64,000 bases of DNA from Pseudanabaena galeata CCNP1313 (GCF_029910235.1 NZ_CP112874.1:4516501-4580500); one strand, 5' to 3'; shown: positions 51,204 through 60,337, numbered from the stretch's first letter. The notes: generated by a model from the letters alone, not told the origin. Made by a program: numbers and translations.

Positions 51204-51366
51204 CAATTTACATTATGAAAACAATTTTGGTTATTGCCGCGCCTACGGCGCGGCAATAACCAAAATCAGTTTTTTTGAAAGTCAGCCGACGGCTGACTTT
51301 CAAAAAAACTGATTTTGGTGTTTCTGGTGGCAAAGACATTGAAAACACCAAAATCGGTTTTTGAGG
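51204..51366. mobile_element. Family B element, copy 3 (extended, three hairpins)
   Basis: Starts CAATTTACATTATGAAAAC. Three stems: GGTTATTGCCGCGCC with inverse, GAAAGTCAGCCGACGGCTG with inverse, and a diverged GGTGTTTCTGG/AAAACACC. It ends in CCAAAATCGGTTTTTGAGG. Lies between psbY and uppP. Confidence 0.65.
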
Positions 51367-51423
51367 TTTTACCAGTTCGTGATATATGTCGTTAGTCTAA
51401 ATTTTATCTAAATTTTAATTTTT

Positions 51424-52269
51424 ATGGAATACTGGCAAGCTTTTATATTGGGGATCGTGCAGGGACTAACTGAGTTTCTACCGATTAGTAGTACGGCTCA
51501 TCTGAAGGTAGTTCCTGCAATTTTTGGTTGGCAAGATTCGGGTATATCCTTTGATGCGGTAATTCAGCTTGGTAGTATTGCGGCGGTGGTTGGCTATTTC
51601 TGGAAAGATCTCAGTAATATTACGTTAGGTAGTATCAAGGCTGTCCGATCGCAAAATTACAAGTCCCAAGAATTTAAATTAGCCGTGGCGATCGCCTTAG
51701 GGACATTGCCAATATTGCTAGTCGGATTGCTGATTAAAATTTTAGTCCCAGATTATGACAAATCGCCTTTGCGGAGTTTGACAGCGATCGCGATCGCCTC
51801 AATTGTGATGTCGAGTTTACTAGCTCTCGCGGAAATCTTGGGACAACGCCAAACCAAAGAAAAGCGTCATTTTCAAAGAGTGCGAGTAATTGACGGGATT
51901 TTAATGGGTTTAGCGCAGGCTATGGCGATTATTCCGGGGGTGTCGCGATCTGGCTCGACCTTAACCGCAGGATTGTTTTTAGGTTTAGATCGGGTTGCGG
52001 CAACCCGATTTTCGTTTTTGCTAGGTATTCCAGCGATTACGATTGGCGGAGTCGTGGAATTTATCAGTATTGCCAAGAAAGGTTTTGGAGGAGATATTGG
52101 GGCAGGACAACTGGCGATCGGGCTATTCTCATCGGTTATTTTTTCGTACTTAGCGATCGCATGGTTGCTAAAGTTTTTCCAAACCCATACGACTTGGGTG
52201 TTTGTCGGCTATCGCTTGATTTTTGGAGCATTGTTACTCACGGCTGTCGGCGTAGGTTGGCTCAAATAA
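51424..52269 (+). CDS. uppP: Undecaprenyl-diphosphatase
   Basis: 281 residues with about seven or eight membrane helices. It recycles undecaprenyl pyrophosphate for peptidoglycan synthesis; the family is also called BacA because it gives bacitracin resistance. FILGIVQGLTEFLPISSTAHL holds the (E/Q)xxxE and PIsST motifs, and IIPGVSRSGSTLTAGLFLGLDR holds the PGxSRSxxT motif with the catalytic Ser and Arg. Terminator follows at 52270. Confidence 0.96.
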   Translation: MEYWQAFILGIVQGLTEFLPISSTAHLKVVPAIFGWQDSGISFDAVIQLGSIAAVVGYFWKDLSNITLGSIKAVRSQNYKSQEFKLAVAIALGTLPILLVGLLIKILVPDYDKSPLRSLTAIAIASIVMSSLLALAEILGQRQTKEKRHFQRVRVIDGILMGLAQAMAIIPGVSRSGSTLTAGLFLGLDRVAATRFSFLLGIPAITIGGVVEFISIAKKGFGGDIGAGQLAIGLFSSVIFSYLAIAWLLKFFQTHTTWVFVGYRLIFGALLLTAVGVGWLK

Positions 52270-52316
52270 AACCCAAGTTTAAGTGACACTTCTTGTCACT
52301 TAAACTTGGGTTTTAT
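52270..52316 (+). terminator. uppP terminator palindrome
   Basis: AAACCCAAGTTTAAGTGAC and GTCACTTAAACTTGGGTTT pair around CACTTCTT, directly after the stop. Confidence 0.8.
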
Positions 52317-52427
52317 AAAAGTCAGGTTTTTGAAAGCCCGCCAAGGGCGGGCTTTCAAAAACCTGACTTTAGTGTTTCCAGCGCCGAAGGCGCTGGAAAC
52401 ACCAAAATCGGTTTCATAATGAGAATT
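52317..52427. mobile_element. Family B double-hairpin element, copy 4
   Basis: GAAAGCCCGCC/GGCGGGCTTTC and GTGTTTCCAGCGCC/GGCGCTGGAAACAC hairpins, ending GGTTTCATAATGAGAATT. The left arm has AAAGTCAGG in place of AAATCGG. Confidence 0.8.
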
Positions 52428-52589
52428 ACAAATAAATTTTCGCGGCGCGAAAATTTATTTGGTTCTTTCATGTATAGTTATAGATCGCACGATCTTTCAT
52501 GCTCGGATCGGGTTATTTAGAAAATTGGTGAAACTAGTTCCAACTAATTTCCCAATACCTGTACGGCATCTACTGAATACTTAAAAACC

Positions 52590-52919
52590 ATGAGTTACGC
52601 AATCATTGAAACAGGCGGTAAGCAATATCGCGTCGAAGTCGGCAGATTTTATGACGTTGAGCTACTAGAAGCCGAAGAAGACAGTAAATTGACCATTGAT
52701 AAAGTTTTGTTTGTCAATATGGATGGCGATATTTCCATCGGTCAGCCCATCGTTGATAGCGCTAGCGTAGAAGTTACCGTAATGCGCCATCACAAGGCGA
52801 AAAAAGTAATCGTTTACAAAATGCGTCCTAAAAAGAAAACCCGCAGAAAGAATGGTCACCGTCAGCCATTGACTAGAATTATGGTTGAGGCAATCAATCT
52901 TAGTGGTACAGCCGCTTAA
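52590..52919 (+). CDS. rplU: 50S ribosomal protein L21
   Basis: 109 residues: YAIIETGGKQYRVEVGRFYDVE, VLFVNMDGDISIGQPIV, VIVYKMRPKKKTRRKNGHRQ. Part of the large ribosomal subunit. The first gene of the usual rplU-rpmA pair, 68 bases upstream of L27. A short hairpin (AAATAAATGGAGC/GCTCCGTTTATTT) lies between them, perhaps setting relative expression. Confidence 0.98.
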   Translation: MSYAIIETGGKQYRVEVGRFYDVELLEAEEDSKLTIDKVLFVNMDGDISIGQPIVDSASVEVTVMRHHKAKKVIVYKMRPKKKTRRKNGHRQPLTRIMVEAINLSGTAA

Positions 52920-52987
52920 ACACAAATAAATGGAGCTTTGCTCCGTTTATTTGTGCATCTTTTAAATATTAAGAGGATACAAAACAA

Positions 52988-53275
52988 ATGGCACATAAGA
53001 AGGGTACAGGTAGTACAAGAAACGGTCGTGACTCTAATGCTAAGCGCCTCGGTGTAAAGCGTTACGGCGGTCAAGTCGTTAAGGCTGGTAGCATCTTAGT
53101 CCGTCAACGCGGTACTAAGTTTCACCCAGGCAACAACGTTGGTCGTGGTAGCGATGACACATTGTACGCAACCGTTGATGGTGTTGTGACTTTTGAGCGC
53201 TTTGGCAAAACTCGTAAGAAAATTAGCGTTTATGCACCTGTAGCTGTAGAAGTTGCAGAAGCAGAAGTTGCTTAA
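52988..53275 (+). CDS. rpmA: 50S ribosomal protein L27
   Basis: 95 residues: [20 protein letters not shown] and [21 protein letters not shown] are the conserved start, with [14 protein letters not shown] after. The short N-terminal tail reaches the peptidyl-transferase centre. Followed by two hairpins (53282-53350), the second shared with the convergent response regulator gene. Confidence 0.98.
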   Translation: MAHKKGTGSTRNGRDSNAKRLGVKRYGGQVVKAGSILVRQRGTKFHPGNNVGRGSDDTLYATVDGVVTFERFGKTRKKISVYAPVAVEVAEAEVA

Positions 53276-53281
53276 TAACCC

Positions 53282-53350
53282 CAAAAAGTAGCGCAACGCG
53301 CTAACTTTTTTAAAAAATAGAGCCTGTGCAAAGCACAGACTCTATTTTTG
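53282..53350. terminator. Two terminator hairpins between rpmA and a response regulator gene
   Basis: AAAAGTAGCGC/GCGCTAACTTTT with a T-run, then AATAGAGCCTGTGC/GCACAGACTCTATT with a T-run. Confidence 0.75.
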
Positions 53351-53764
53351 TGTTTTTAAGGATTCGTATTGCTGCAAAAGGTTTTTGAGCTTTTCGATTT
53401 GAATTGGTTTGCTAATGTAGCCACTCATCCCTGCATCACGACAGAGATGTTGATCATCATCGGTAGCATTTGCGGTCATCGCCACGATCGCTACTGGAGG
53501 GAGTTGGCGTTCTGATTCCTGCTTACGAATATACTTAGTTGCCTCTAATCCGTCCATTTCAGGCATTTGAATATCCATCAAGATCAGATCGTAGGATTTA
53601 TCAGCGATCGCCCTAATTGCTTCCTCACCGTTATTAACTACATCCGCTTGGTAACCCAAGTGAGTTAGTACCCGTTTAGCAACTTTCTGATTGACAGGGT
53701 TATCTTCGGCTAACAATATGTTGAAACTAGATGAAGATGAGTCGAGATTTCCTGAAGTATCCAT
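53342..53764 (-). CDS. Single-domain response regulator (receiver)
   Basis: 140 residues, only a CheY-like receiver: ILLAEDNPVNQKVAKRVL (acidic pocket), LILMDIQMPEMDG with the phospho-accepting Asp, VAMTANATD (Thr/Ala switch) and YISKPI (Lys). The sequence style is that of receivers found at the end of hybrid histidine kinases. A Ser-rich N-terminal tail of about 14 residues precedes it. The partner kinase is unknown. 57 bases after gatC on the same strand, so possibly cotranscribed. Confidence 0.92.
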   Translation of the reverse strand: MDTSGNLDSSSSSFNILLAEDNPVNQKVAKRVLTHLGYQADVVNNGEEAIRAIADKSYDLILMDIQMPEMDGLEATKYIRKQESERQLPPVAIVAMTANATDDDQHLCRDAGMSGYISKPIQIEKLKNLLQQYESLKTQK

Positions 53765-53821
53765 AGTTGCATGGTGTTAATATTTTCTGTCTGAAATCTT
53801 CGGTGCAATCGCAAGGTTTGT

Positions 53822-54112
53822 TTAACCCATAATCTGCGGTACGCGGAAAAAGTCTTCTTCGCGATCGGGAGCGCAATTGAGTAAGGTCTCGCGATCAGTA
53901 AAGGGTTGCAATAGATCGGGGCGAGTAATATTGACGGTATTAACCGCTCTAGTTGTGGGTTCTACTCCTTCTAGTAAAGGATCGAGTTCATTTAGCTGTT
54001 GGAAATAGTCGAGAATACTATCTAGTTGCTTAGTAAAAGAAATTTCTTCAGCTTCAGTTAATTGCAAGCGTCCTAAATGGGCAACGTGACGAACTTGTTC
54101 TCTATCGATCAT
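53822..54112 (-). CDS. gatC: Glutamyl-tRNA(Gln)/Asp-tRNA(Asn) amidotransferase subunit C
   Basis: 96 residues: VRHVAHLGRLQLTEAEE, FTKQLDSILDYFQQLNELD and the end LNCAPDREEDFFRVPQI, all classic GatC. It joins GatA and GatB to make Gln-tRNA(Gln) by transamidation. GatA and GatB are not in the window. Confidence 0.96.
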   Translation of the reverse strand: MIDREQVRHVAHLGRLQLTEAEEISFTKQLDSILDYFQQLNELDPLLEGVEPTTRAVNTVNITRPDLLQPFTDRETLLNCAPDREEDFFRVPQIMG

Positions 54113-54156
54113 GATTTATATATATGTGTGGGGAATAATATCAGAACAAGGGGCTT

Positions 54157-54272
54157 AAGCCCCTTGTCTTAAGATTTTGATAAAAGAACTATGCAAATCT
54201 TCTGTGACTGTCTTCTGAGTGAATAATTAGTGATGCTTGGCTTTGCCGCGCTTCACTAATTATTCGCTTTAT
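54157..54272. repeat. Two hairpins between ycf3 and gatC
   Basis: CAAGGGGCTTAAGCCCCTTG is a perfect palindrome (54158-54177). GAATAATTAGTGATGC pairs with GCTTCACTAATTATTC (54222-54267). They probably terminate ycf3 transcription on the minus strand. Confidence 0.6.
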
Positions 54273-54304
54273 AATACCTATTCTTGGGAAGGCAAGGAGA
54301 TAAC

Positions 54305-54817
54305 CTAGAAGAATAAGTTAATGTCGGCTCTACCAGTAGTTTTTAGCCAGTTTTGGGCTTCGATATAGTTGTTAGGGGCAAGACGAATCGCTCTTACCCA
54401 ATGGTCAGCAGCAGTGTTGAAATATTCTTCGGCTTGTTCTTCGTCTTGAGCATTTTCGCCCTTGTGGTGATAAATCACGGCTACGTTGTTGAGAGCTTGA
54501 GGCATTCGTGGATTAAGGTCGATCGCCTGTTCATAAAACTCTAGAGCCTTGTCATGATCGCCATTGCTGGCATGAATCAAGCCCATGTTGTAATACACGT
54601 AGCTGCGATCGTAGGAATTTTCTTCAAGCTTGAGCGCTTCTTCATAGTTAGCTAATGCTTCGGCATATTCGCCATCACCTTGAGCCGACATTCCATCACG
54701 GTAGTAAGCAAATGCTTCTTTTTCTTTCTGACTAGCAGGAAAGAGTTTTAGAATCGTGTCGGCAATAACGGTAAAGGTTTGATCGACGAAGTTGTCATTA
54801 CGTTGCGATCTAGGCAT
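54305..54817 (-). CDS. ycf3: Photosystem I assembly protein Ycf3
   Basis: 170 residues. [20 protein letters not shown] is the conserved start, followed by three TPRs ([54 protein letters not shown]). It is a thylakoid-associated chaperone needed to assemble PSI. Single gene. Confidence 0.97.
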   Translation of the reverse strand: MPRSQRNDNFVDQTFTVIADTILKLFPASQKEKEAFAYYRDGMSAQGDGEYAEALANYEEALKLEENSYDRSYVYYNMGLIHASNGDHDKALEFYEQAIDLNPRMPQALNNVAVIYHHKGENAQDEEQAEEYFNTAADHWVRAIRLAPNNYIEAQNWLKTTGRADINLFF

Positions 54818-54900
54818 AGTTCTTTATAAATTTGCAGTCAGTGTTAATTAGCATATCAAAAGCTTGATAAATTAAAACCCATAAAGATTAGGAGGCAGCT

Positions 54901-55022
54901 ATTCTCATTATAAAAATCGGTTTTTTGAAAGTCCGCCAACGGCAGACTTTCAAAAAACCGATTTTGGTGTTTCTAGCGCCGAAGGCGCTAGAAACACCAA
55001 AATCGGTTTCATAATGAGAATT
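54901..55022. mobile_element. Family B double-hairpin element, copy 5
   Basis: Complete copy: ATTCTCATTATAAAAATCGG start, GAAAGTCCGCC and GGTGTTTCTAGCGCC hairpins, end GGTTTCATAATGAGAATT. GATTAGGAGGC occurs on both sides (near 54888 and 55026), possibly a target duplication, but the right one is also part of a hairpin. Confidence 0.8.
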
Positions 55023-55058
55023 GCTGATTAGGAGGCTCGCTTCGCGAGCCTCCTAATC

Positions 55059-55841
55059 TTAGCTAGAGGCACTAGTGTAAAAACGTAGGGCAAAGCGCCA
55101 AAAACGATTTGAAACAAAGAGTAAGCCGATCGCTAAAAACATAGAACCCATAATCCACATTGGTTCTCCTCTCCCTAAAAGGGTTTCGGCAGGAACAGTG
55201 GTTAAAAAGGTGATCGGTACAACAAAAGTAAAAAAGAAGCGATAGGATGCGGGATAGGCTGCCATCGGATATCGACCCGCTTCCATTAAGCCGCGTAAAA
55301 CTTCGGTAACGTTATAAATTTTTACAAACCAGATGCTAGTTGCGCCAAGGATGAACCAAATACTGTAGAGACTAAGGAAACCAAAAGTTAGCGGAATTAA
55401 GCCCCAGAGATAATTGCTCAGACTTAATCCTAGTTTGTTACCTGCATAGAGCAAGATGCCACAACCAAAGATTAAATTTGGGAATCCCCAAGGGGATATA
55501 GCTCTTGCTGACAGCCAAAACTGACTGCTAATCGGTTTTAAAAGGACAAAATCTAATGTGCCACTCTGAACATGATCAACAATTTTGCTTAAGTTCGGCG
55601 CAAGAAAAGTACTCGAAAACCCTTCTAAGATTGTGAATATACCCAGCACCACGATCGCTTCTTCCCAGCGCCACCCTGCAAACGTATAACCAGTACGATA
55701 AAACAAAAACAGCCCAAACAAACTTCCCGCCAAATTGCCAATACTGCTTAGAGCCGCGATCGCAAAGTTAATCCGATATTCGAGTTCGGCGGCGATCGCC
55801 GTTGACCAGAATAGTTTTAATGCGTTGAGATATTTACTCAT
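55059..55841 (-). CDS. ABC-2 type permease (DUF990-like)
   Basis: 260 residues from the ATG at 55841 (MSKYLNALKLF); a GTG at 55856 lies inside a palindrome and is less likely. About six hydrophobic segments. AELEYRINFAIAALSSIGNL, GWRWEEAIVVLGIF, QSGTLDFVLLKPIS and a late YPASYRFFFTFVVPI fit the ABC-2 permease family found next to a second permease and an ATPase in drug or polysaccharide exporters. Those partners are not here. Substrate unknown. Confidence 0.82.
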   Translation of the reverse strand: MSKYLNALKLFWSTAIAAELEYRINFAIAALSSIGNLAGSLFGLFLFYRTGYTFAGWRWEEAIVVLGIFTILEGFSSTFLAPNLSKIVDHVQSGTLDFVLLKPISSQFWLSARAISPWGFPNLIFGCGILLYAGNKLGLSLSNYLWGLIPLTFGFLSLYSIWFILGATSIWFVKIYNVTEVLRGLMEAGRYPMAAYPASYRFFFTFVVPITFLTTVPAETLLGRGEPMWIMGSMFLAIGLLFVSNRFWRFALRFYTSASS

Positions 55842-55851
55842 ATTGATGTTC

Positions 55852-55898
55852 AACACGAACTGTAAGCAATGCTATAGCATTGCTTACAGTTCGTGTTT
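55852..55898 (-). terminator. Perfect palindrome after the RRM gene
   Basis: AACACGAACTGTAAGCAATG and its exact inverse meet at CTATAG. It follows the RRM stop (minus strand) and ends in T-rich DNA, so it is a likely terminator. Confidence 0.7.
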
Positions 55899-55917
55899 TC
55901 TTGCAATTAATTTAGGC

Positions 55918-56202
55918 TTAGGCGTAACCACGACCCCTAGGGCGATCGTTACTACGCTCAGCACGAGGCTTAGCCTTATTAACGCGAAGGGTTCGTCCCA
56001 TCCATTCAGCTTCGTTTAGCGCCGCGATCGCCGCTTCTTCCTGAGCATCGTCCTCCATGTCCACGAAGGCGAAACCCCGAACCCGACCTGTTTCTTGGTC
56101 GGTGGGCAATTGCACACGCTTTACAGTGCCGTAGTCTGAAAAGACGCTTGTTAAGTCGTCCTTAGCAGCTTGATAAGACAAATTTCCAACGTAAATAGTC
56201 AC
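55918..56202 (-). CDS. RRM RNA-binding protein (cyanobacterial Rbp type)
   Basis: 94 residues, one RRM: RNP2 is IYVGNL, RNP1 is RGFAFVDM, and a short Arg/Gly-rich tail (RSNDRPRGRGYA) follows. Such proteins are often cold-induced through long leaders and help mRNA localisation. The 600 bases upstream have no gene. The tail is short, as in one Rbp subtype. Confidence 0.95.
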   Translation of the reverse strand: MTIYVGNLSYQAAKDDLTSVFSDYGTVKRVQLPTDQETGRVRGFAFVDMEDDAQEEAAIAALNEAEWMGRTLRVNKAKPRAERSNDRPRGRGYA

Positions 56203-56549
56203 AGTCAGTTCGCTCCAAAAAGAGATCGATACAATAATTTAGCCAGTCTTCGGAAAAGACTCGCTCGATCCGAGATCTCACAAATCCAACCTAAATTTCA
56301 GCTTTGATATAGTTTACCGTTTAGCCGCAACAATTTGCGTAGGCTGTATTACAAAGCTTTGTACAACTAATGGTAAAGAAATCGAAAATATTTAAAAGTC
56401 TTAATAGCTTTCTTGCTGGAAGCGGTATTTATGGGGATTGATAATCGCCTTGAACCTAATCTTCCAAAACTGTGATCAAAATTTCATTCTAAAGAAATAG
56501 GTGAAATTACTTAGATTAGCCATAGCTTCTTTCCTGTTCTATAGCTGTC
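56203..56549. other. Upstream region of the RRM gene
   Basis: About 350 bases without a gene. It probably holds the RRM promoter and a long untranslated leader. No strong hairpin or conserved RNA motif was found by eye, apart from AGTCTTCGGAAAAGACT (56245-56261). Confidence 0.4.
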
Positions 56550-56659
56550 GCCATTCTTTTTTTGAAAGCCCGCCTTCGGCGGGCTTTCAAAAAAACGATT
56601 TTGGTGTTTTCAGCGGCAAAGGCACTGGAAACACCAAAATCGTTTTCATAATGAGAATT
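56550..56659. mobile_element. Family B double-hairpin element, copy 6
   Basis: GAAAGCCCGCC-TTC-GGCGGGCTTTC hairpin, then a diverged GGTGTTTTCAGCG/GGAAACACC stem, ending CGTTTTCATAATGAGAATT. The bases left of it, TATAGCTGTCGCCATTC, match the end of family C elements, so one may have inserted into the other. Confidence 0.7.
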
Positions 56660-56803
56660 GCTGCTAGAGCGCCCCTTGCTTAGAATCATAACTACAGTGG
56701 GGTATGATGGCAGATGTCTTAATATGTTCTCTGTTCATGCTGGCTCTGAGTAAAGCTTTATATAGCTTTACAAAAAAAGCGATCGCAAAAGCTATAAAAA
56801 AAT

Positions 56804-58285
56804 ATGGGTAAACAAAGTCGCCTGCTTGCCTTTGTAATGGCAATTTTAATAGGGGCTGTGTATCTAATCATCAGCAATCCGCCGAAGCTAGGCTTGGATT
56901 TACGAGGTGGCGCACAGCTTACACTCCAAGCTAAAGTCAATCCTGAACAAGGGATTAATGAACTTACGCCGCGCATCATGGAAACTGCCAAGTTTGTGGT
57001 GGAACAGCGCATTAATGGCTTAGGAGTCTCCGAAGCAACGATTTTGCTGGCTGGTAATAATCAACTGATTGTTCAGTTACCAGGGGTAAATGATCCTGCC
57101 CAAGCTGAGCGCGTCATTGGTACAACCGCTCAACTTGATTTTCGTAAGCAAAAGAAAGGTACGGAAAGTGAGCTAAGGGCAAGATTGCAAATCCAGCAGG
57201 CGGCGATAATTCAGCGTGAAGTCCTGAAAAATTCTAACGATCAAAAGGCGATCGCGGAAAATGAAGCAGCCTATAAGAAAAGTATTGAAGACTTGAAGGG
57301 AATTTTTGAGCGCACAGGTTTAACGGGAAATATGCTCAAAGATGCTGTAGCTGCGCCAACGGGAAGTGGACCTGATTCTTGGCAAGTGGCTCTGACCTTC
57401 GACGATAAAGGCGGTGAGCTATTTGCGAAAACCACTGGCGAAATCGGCGGTACTGGTCGCGTTTTAGGGATTTTTCTAGACGATAAATTAATTAGCTCTC
57501 CGTCAGTTGGTCCCGAACATCAGGGTAAAGGTATTACAGGCGGTCGAGCAGTCATCACTGGGAACTTCACCTTAGATACAGCTAATGAACTAGCCTTACA
57601 GTTACGTGCTGGTGCATTGCCTGTGCCTGTAGAAATAGTAGAAAACCGTACTGTTGGGGCAACTCTTGGAGCAGATAGTATTCTCAGCAGTATCTACGCA
57701 GGTGTTGCTGGATTATTGCTGGTATTAATCTTTATGGTGATTTATTACCGCATTTTGGGTGTAGTTGCGGATATTGCTCTGATTACCTATGCAATTATTA
57801 CTTTTGCAGTATTTAGCGTGCTGGGTGTGGTGCTGACCTTACCAGGTATTGCAGGTTTTATTCTGAGTATCGGTATGGCTGTAGATGCGAACGTACTAAT
57901 TTTTGAGCGCACTAGAGAAGAACTAAAAGCGGGACGTACACTTTATAAATCCGTTGAAGCAGGTTTTTATCGAGCTTGGTCAAGCATTCTGGATAGTAAT
58001 GTGACCACTTTGATTGCTTGTGGGACTTTGTTCTGGCTGGGTTCGGGTTTTGTGAAGGGATTTGCGGTAACTCTTGGTGTGGGCGTGCTGACTAGCATGT
58101 TTACCGCAGTTACTTTAAGCCGATCGCTAATGCTCGCCATGATTAGTAATCCTAATTTCCGCAAGCCTGAATACTATGGCATGAAAGCTTTTGGCAAAAT
58201 CTCCACAACTGCTGATCTAGATGCGATCGCTGAAAAGAAAGCAAGCGATAAGAAAAACGACAATACTACAGGTGCGGTGTTATGA
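56804..58285 (+). CDS. secD: Protein translocase subunit SecD
   Basis: 493 residues. TM1 near 8-24, then periplasmic P1 (GLDLRGGAQLTLQA, the conserved D1 motif) and a head region, then five membrane helices: GVAGLLLVLIFMVIYYR, then VLTLPGIAGFILSIGMAVDANVLIFER, the SecD/F signature. With SecF it uses the proton gradient to help Sec-dependent export across plasma and thylakoid membranes. Its TGA overlaps the secF ATG by 4 bases. Confidence 0.96.
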   Translation: MGKQSRLLAFVMAILIGAVYLIISNPPKLGLDLRGGAQLTLQAKVNPEQGINELTPRIMETAKFVVEQRINGLGVSEATILLAGNNQLIVQLPGVNDPAQAERVIGTTAQLDFRKQKKGTESELRARLQIQQAAIIQREVLKNSNDQKAIAENEAAYKKSIEDLKGIFERTGLTGNMLKDAVAAPTGSGPDSWQVALTFDDKGGELFAKTTGEIGGTGRVLGIFLDDKLISSPSVGPEHQGKGITGGRAVITGNFTLDTANELALQLRAGALPVPVEIVENRTVGATLGADSILSSIYAGVAGLLLVLIFMVIYYRILGVVADIALITYAIITFAVFSVLGVVLTLPGIAGFILSIGMAVDANVLIFERTREELKAGRTLYKSVEAGFYRAWSSILDSNVTTLIACGTLFWLGSGFVKGFAVTLGVGVLTSMFTAVTLSRSLMLAMISNPNFRKPEYYGMKAFGKISTTADLDAIAEKKASDKKNDNTTGAVL

Positions 58286-59247
58286 GATTAGACGTAATTA
58301 AGAATGCTCGCCTTTATGTTTCCATTTCCTCTGTCGTAATCTTGGCAGGGCTGGTGGCGATGGTGATTTCTTTTCAGCAGCTAGGATCACCTTTACGATT
58401 GGGCATCGACTTTACTGGTGGTTCGAGTATTACCCTTGGCTTAGCCTGTGATAGTACCAATAACTGCGGTAAGAAAATAGATGTCGGTGTGGTGCGTCAA
58501 GCGATCGAGAGTAAAGGCTTTGCCAATAGCGTGATCCAATCAGTTGAAGGCAAAGATCTTAAAGGTATATCCGTAAGAACGGCGCGACTAACCACAGAGC
58601 AACGCGAAAATTTGCGCTCAATACTTGCTGATACTTTGAAGCAATATGGTGAGATCGATGCTAAAAAATCTCAGATTGATGAAGTGGGTCCCTCAATCGG
58701 TCAGCAAGCTCTGAGCAATGGTTTACTAGCCTTGGCAATTTCCTTCGCGGGAATTGGTATTTTTCTGGCATTTCGATTTCAACTTGATTATGCAAGTTTT
58801 GCTATCATTGCGCTGTTCCACGATATTTTCGTCACCGCAGGTATCTTTTCGATCCTTGGTTTGACGCTAGGGGTGGAGATCGACAGCCTTTTTATCGTGG
58901 CGATGTTAACTATTTGCGGATTCTCAGTGAATGACACTGTCGTAATTTACGATCGCATCCGCGAAAATGTGAAGATCGATGCAGGGGCAACTAAGTTTAA
59001 CGAGCTAGTCAATGCTTCAATCAATCAAACCTTAGGGCGATCGATGAATACCACCCTAACTTCTACTTTGCCCTTGATTGCTATCTTCTTATTTGGTGGA
59101 GCAACTCTGAGATTCTTCTCTTTAGCTTTGATTATTGGGTTTTTATCGGGAGTTTATTCCAGCATTTTCAATGCCAGTATTTTCCTAGCATGGTGGCGTA
59201 GTCGCCAGACTCCAAAAATTAGTCAACAGCCACTAGAGTCAAACTAA
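58282..59247 (+). CDS. secF: Protein translocase subunit SecF
   Basis: 321 residues, six membrane helices. LRLGIDFTGGSSITLGLA is the SecF D1 motif. Later FALFHDIFVTAG and FSVNDTVVIYDRIREN are the conserved TM4/TM5 parts. An acidic or basic P1 domain (about 50-140) lies between TM1 and TM2. Translated with secD through the ATGA overlap, terminator at 59249. Confidence 0.96.
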   Translation: MRLDVIKNARLYVSISSVVILAGLVAMVISFQQLGSPLRLGIDFTGGSSITLGLACDSTNNCGKKIDVGVVRQAIESKGFANSVIQSVEGKDLKGISVRTARLTTEQRENLRSILADTLKQYGEIDAKKSQIDEVGPSIGQQALSNGLLALAISFAGIGIFLAFRFQLDYASFAIIALFHDIFVTAGIFSILGLTLGVEIDSLFIVAMLTICGFSVNDTVVIYDRIRENVKIDAGATKFNELVNASINQTLGRSMNTTLTSTLPLIAIFLFGGATLRFFSLALIIGFLSGVYSSIFNASIFLAWWRSRQTPKISQQPLESN

Positions 59248-59248
59248 A

Positions 59249-59282
59249 TGATAAGGGCGGTGCGATGTACCGCCCTTATCAT
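59249..59282 (+). terminator. secDF terminator
   Basis: TGATAAGGGCGGTGC-GATG-TACCGCCCTTATCA just after the secF stop. Confidence 0.75.
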
Positions 59283-59319
59283 TAGAGCTATTATGTGAGT
59301 AAGTATTGGGTCTATAACT

Positions 59320-59886
59320 ATGACTATAACTACAAGTCGTAAGCTTACATTTGACGAATATCTAACCTATGATGATGGTACTGATAAAAGGTATGAATTT
59401 AATGATGGAGAGTTAGTAGAAGTGCCACCGCCAATAGGATTACATGAAAGAATTGTTGCTTTCTTGTTTTTCTTTTTAGCTCTCACCATTAAACAAAAAT
59501 CTCATCCTTATTGTGTTCGCGCCAATGGAGTCGAAATTTGGACGGGTAACCGCACGCGCCGCCCTGATCTATGTGTGTTGAGCAAACAACAAGAATTCGA
59601 TATTTTAAGAAAAGCAGCTATCCTATTTACTCCACCCTTATTAGTGATTGAGGTTGTTAATCCAGACTACCGTAATGTCGATCGCCAAGAAAAACTAAAC
59701 GAATATCAAAGTATTGGCATATTTGAGTATTGGATTGTTGATGCATCTCTGGACTTAGTTTCGGTCTTATTGATGATCAATGGAACTTATCAAGAAACTG
59801 TTTTTCATTTAGGAGATCAAATTATCTCACCGACATTTGCGGATCTCCAGCTTACAGTTGATGACGTATTGAATGCAGATATATGA
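59320..59886 (+). CDS. Uma2/DUF820 family protein (putative PD-(D/E)XK endonuclease)
   Basis: 188 residues. LTFDEYLTYDDGTDKRYEF, NDGELVEVPPP, TRRPDLCVLSKQQ, LLVIEVVNPDYRNVDRQEKL and YQSIGIFEYWIVD are in the Uma2 order. Its stop overlaps the next ATG by 4 bases, an unusual coupling for a Uma2 gene. Confidence 0.85.
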   Translation: MTITTSRKLTFDEYLTYDDGTDKRYEFNDGELVEVPPPIGLHERIVAFLFFFLALTIKQKSHPYCVRANGVEIWTGNRTRRPDLCVLSKQQEFDILRKAAILFTPPLLVIEVVNPDYRNVDRQEKLNEYQSIGIFEYWIVDASLDLVSVLLMINGTYQETVFHLGDQIISPTFADLQLTVDDVLNADI

Positions 59887-60311
59887 ATTCTGATAATAGT
59901 GACGCACTCTCTGAATCTAGCTCTGAGATATCGATAGATCCTTTGCTAGAACGTCAAGTTCAACGATTGATTGAAGTACAAACTTATTTGCGATGGATAT
60001 TTGATGGTTTTCTGTGGCTGACGATCGGAACTGCAAGTATTTGGGCTTTGCGATCGGATATTGAGTTATGGATTGCAGCTTTTACATGGGCAGCTGTACG
60101 CATTACCTTAGCTTATAATCGCTTGCCAATGATGGGGGTAGGAATATGTGTGGCGATGACTCTGGCAACTTTAGTTTGGCAAAGTTCGATAATTTTGTGG
60201 GGAGTTAATCAGCGTGAGAAGCGATCGCTAGTTGATCAAGTAAAAAGGATTAAGAAAAAAGGAAAAAGTCATCCGTTGTGGCATTGGGTCTGTGAGGAAA
60301 AAACATTATAG
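59883..60311 (+). CDS. Small membrane protein, unknown
   Basis: 142 residues. An acidic, Ser-rich N terminus (1-25) is followed by a short helix and three hydrophobic segments (about 40-57, 62-80 and 88-110), then a basic C-terminal tail. No family recognised. Translational coupling to the upstream Uma2 gene (ATGA) suggests shared expression, not necessarily function. Confidence 0.65.
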   Translation: MNSDNSDALSESSSEISIDPLLERQVQRLIEVQTYLRWIFDGFLWLTIGTASIWALRSDIELWIAAFTWAAVRITLAYNRLPMMGVGICVAMTLATLVWQSSIILWGVNQREKRSLVDQVKRIKKKGKSHPLWHWVCEEKTL

Positions 60312-60335
60312 TGGGTGCGTTGCACCCGCTATAAT
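60307..60335. terminator. Hairpin between convergent genes
   Basis: TATAGTGGGTGC-GTT-GCACCCGCTATA, overlapping the stop of the membrane protein gene and next to the phosphatase stop. Confidence 0.6.
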
Positions 60336-60337
60336 GA

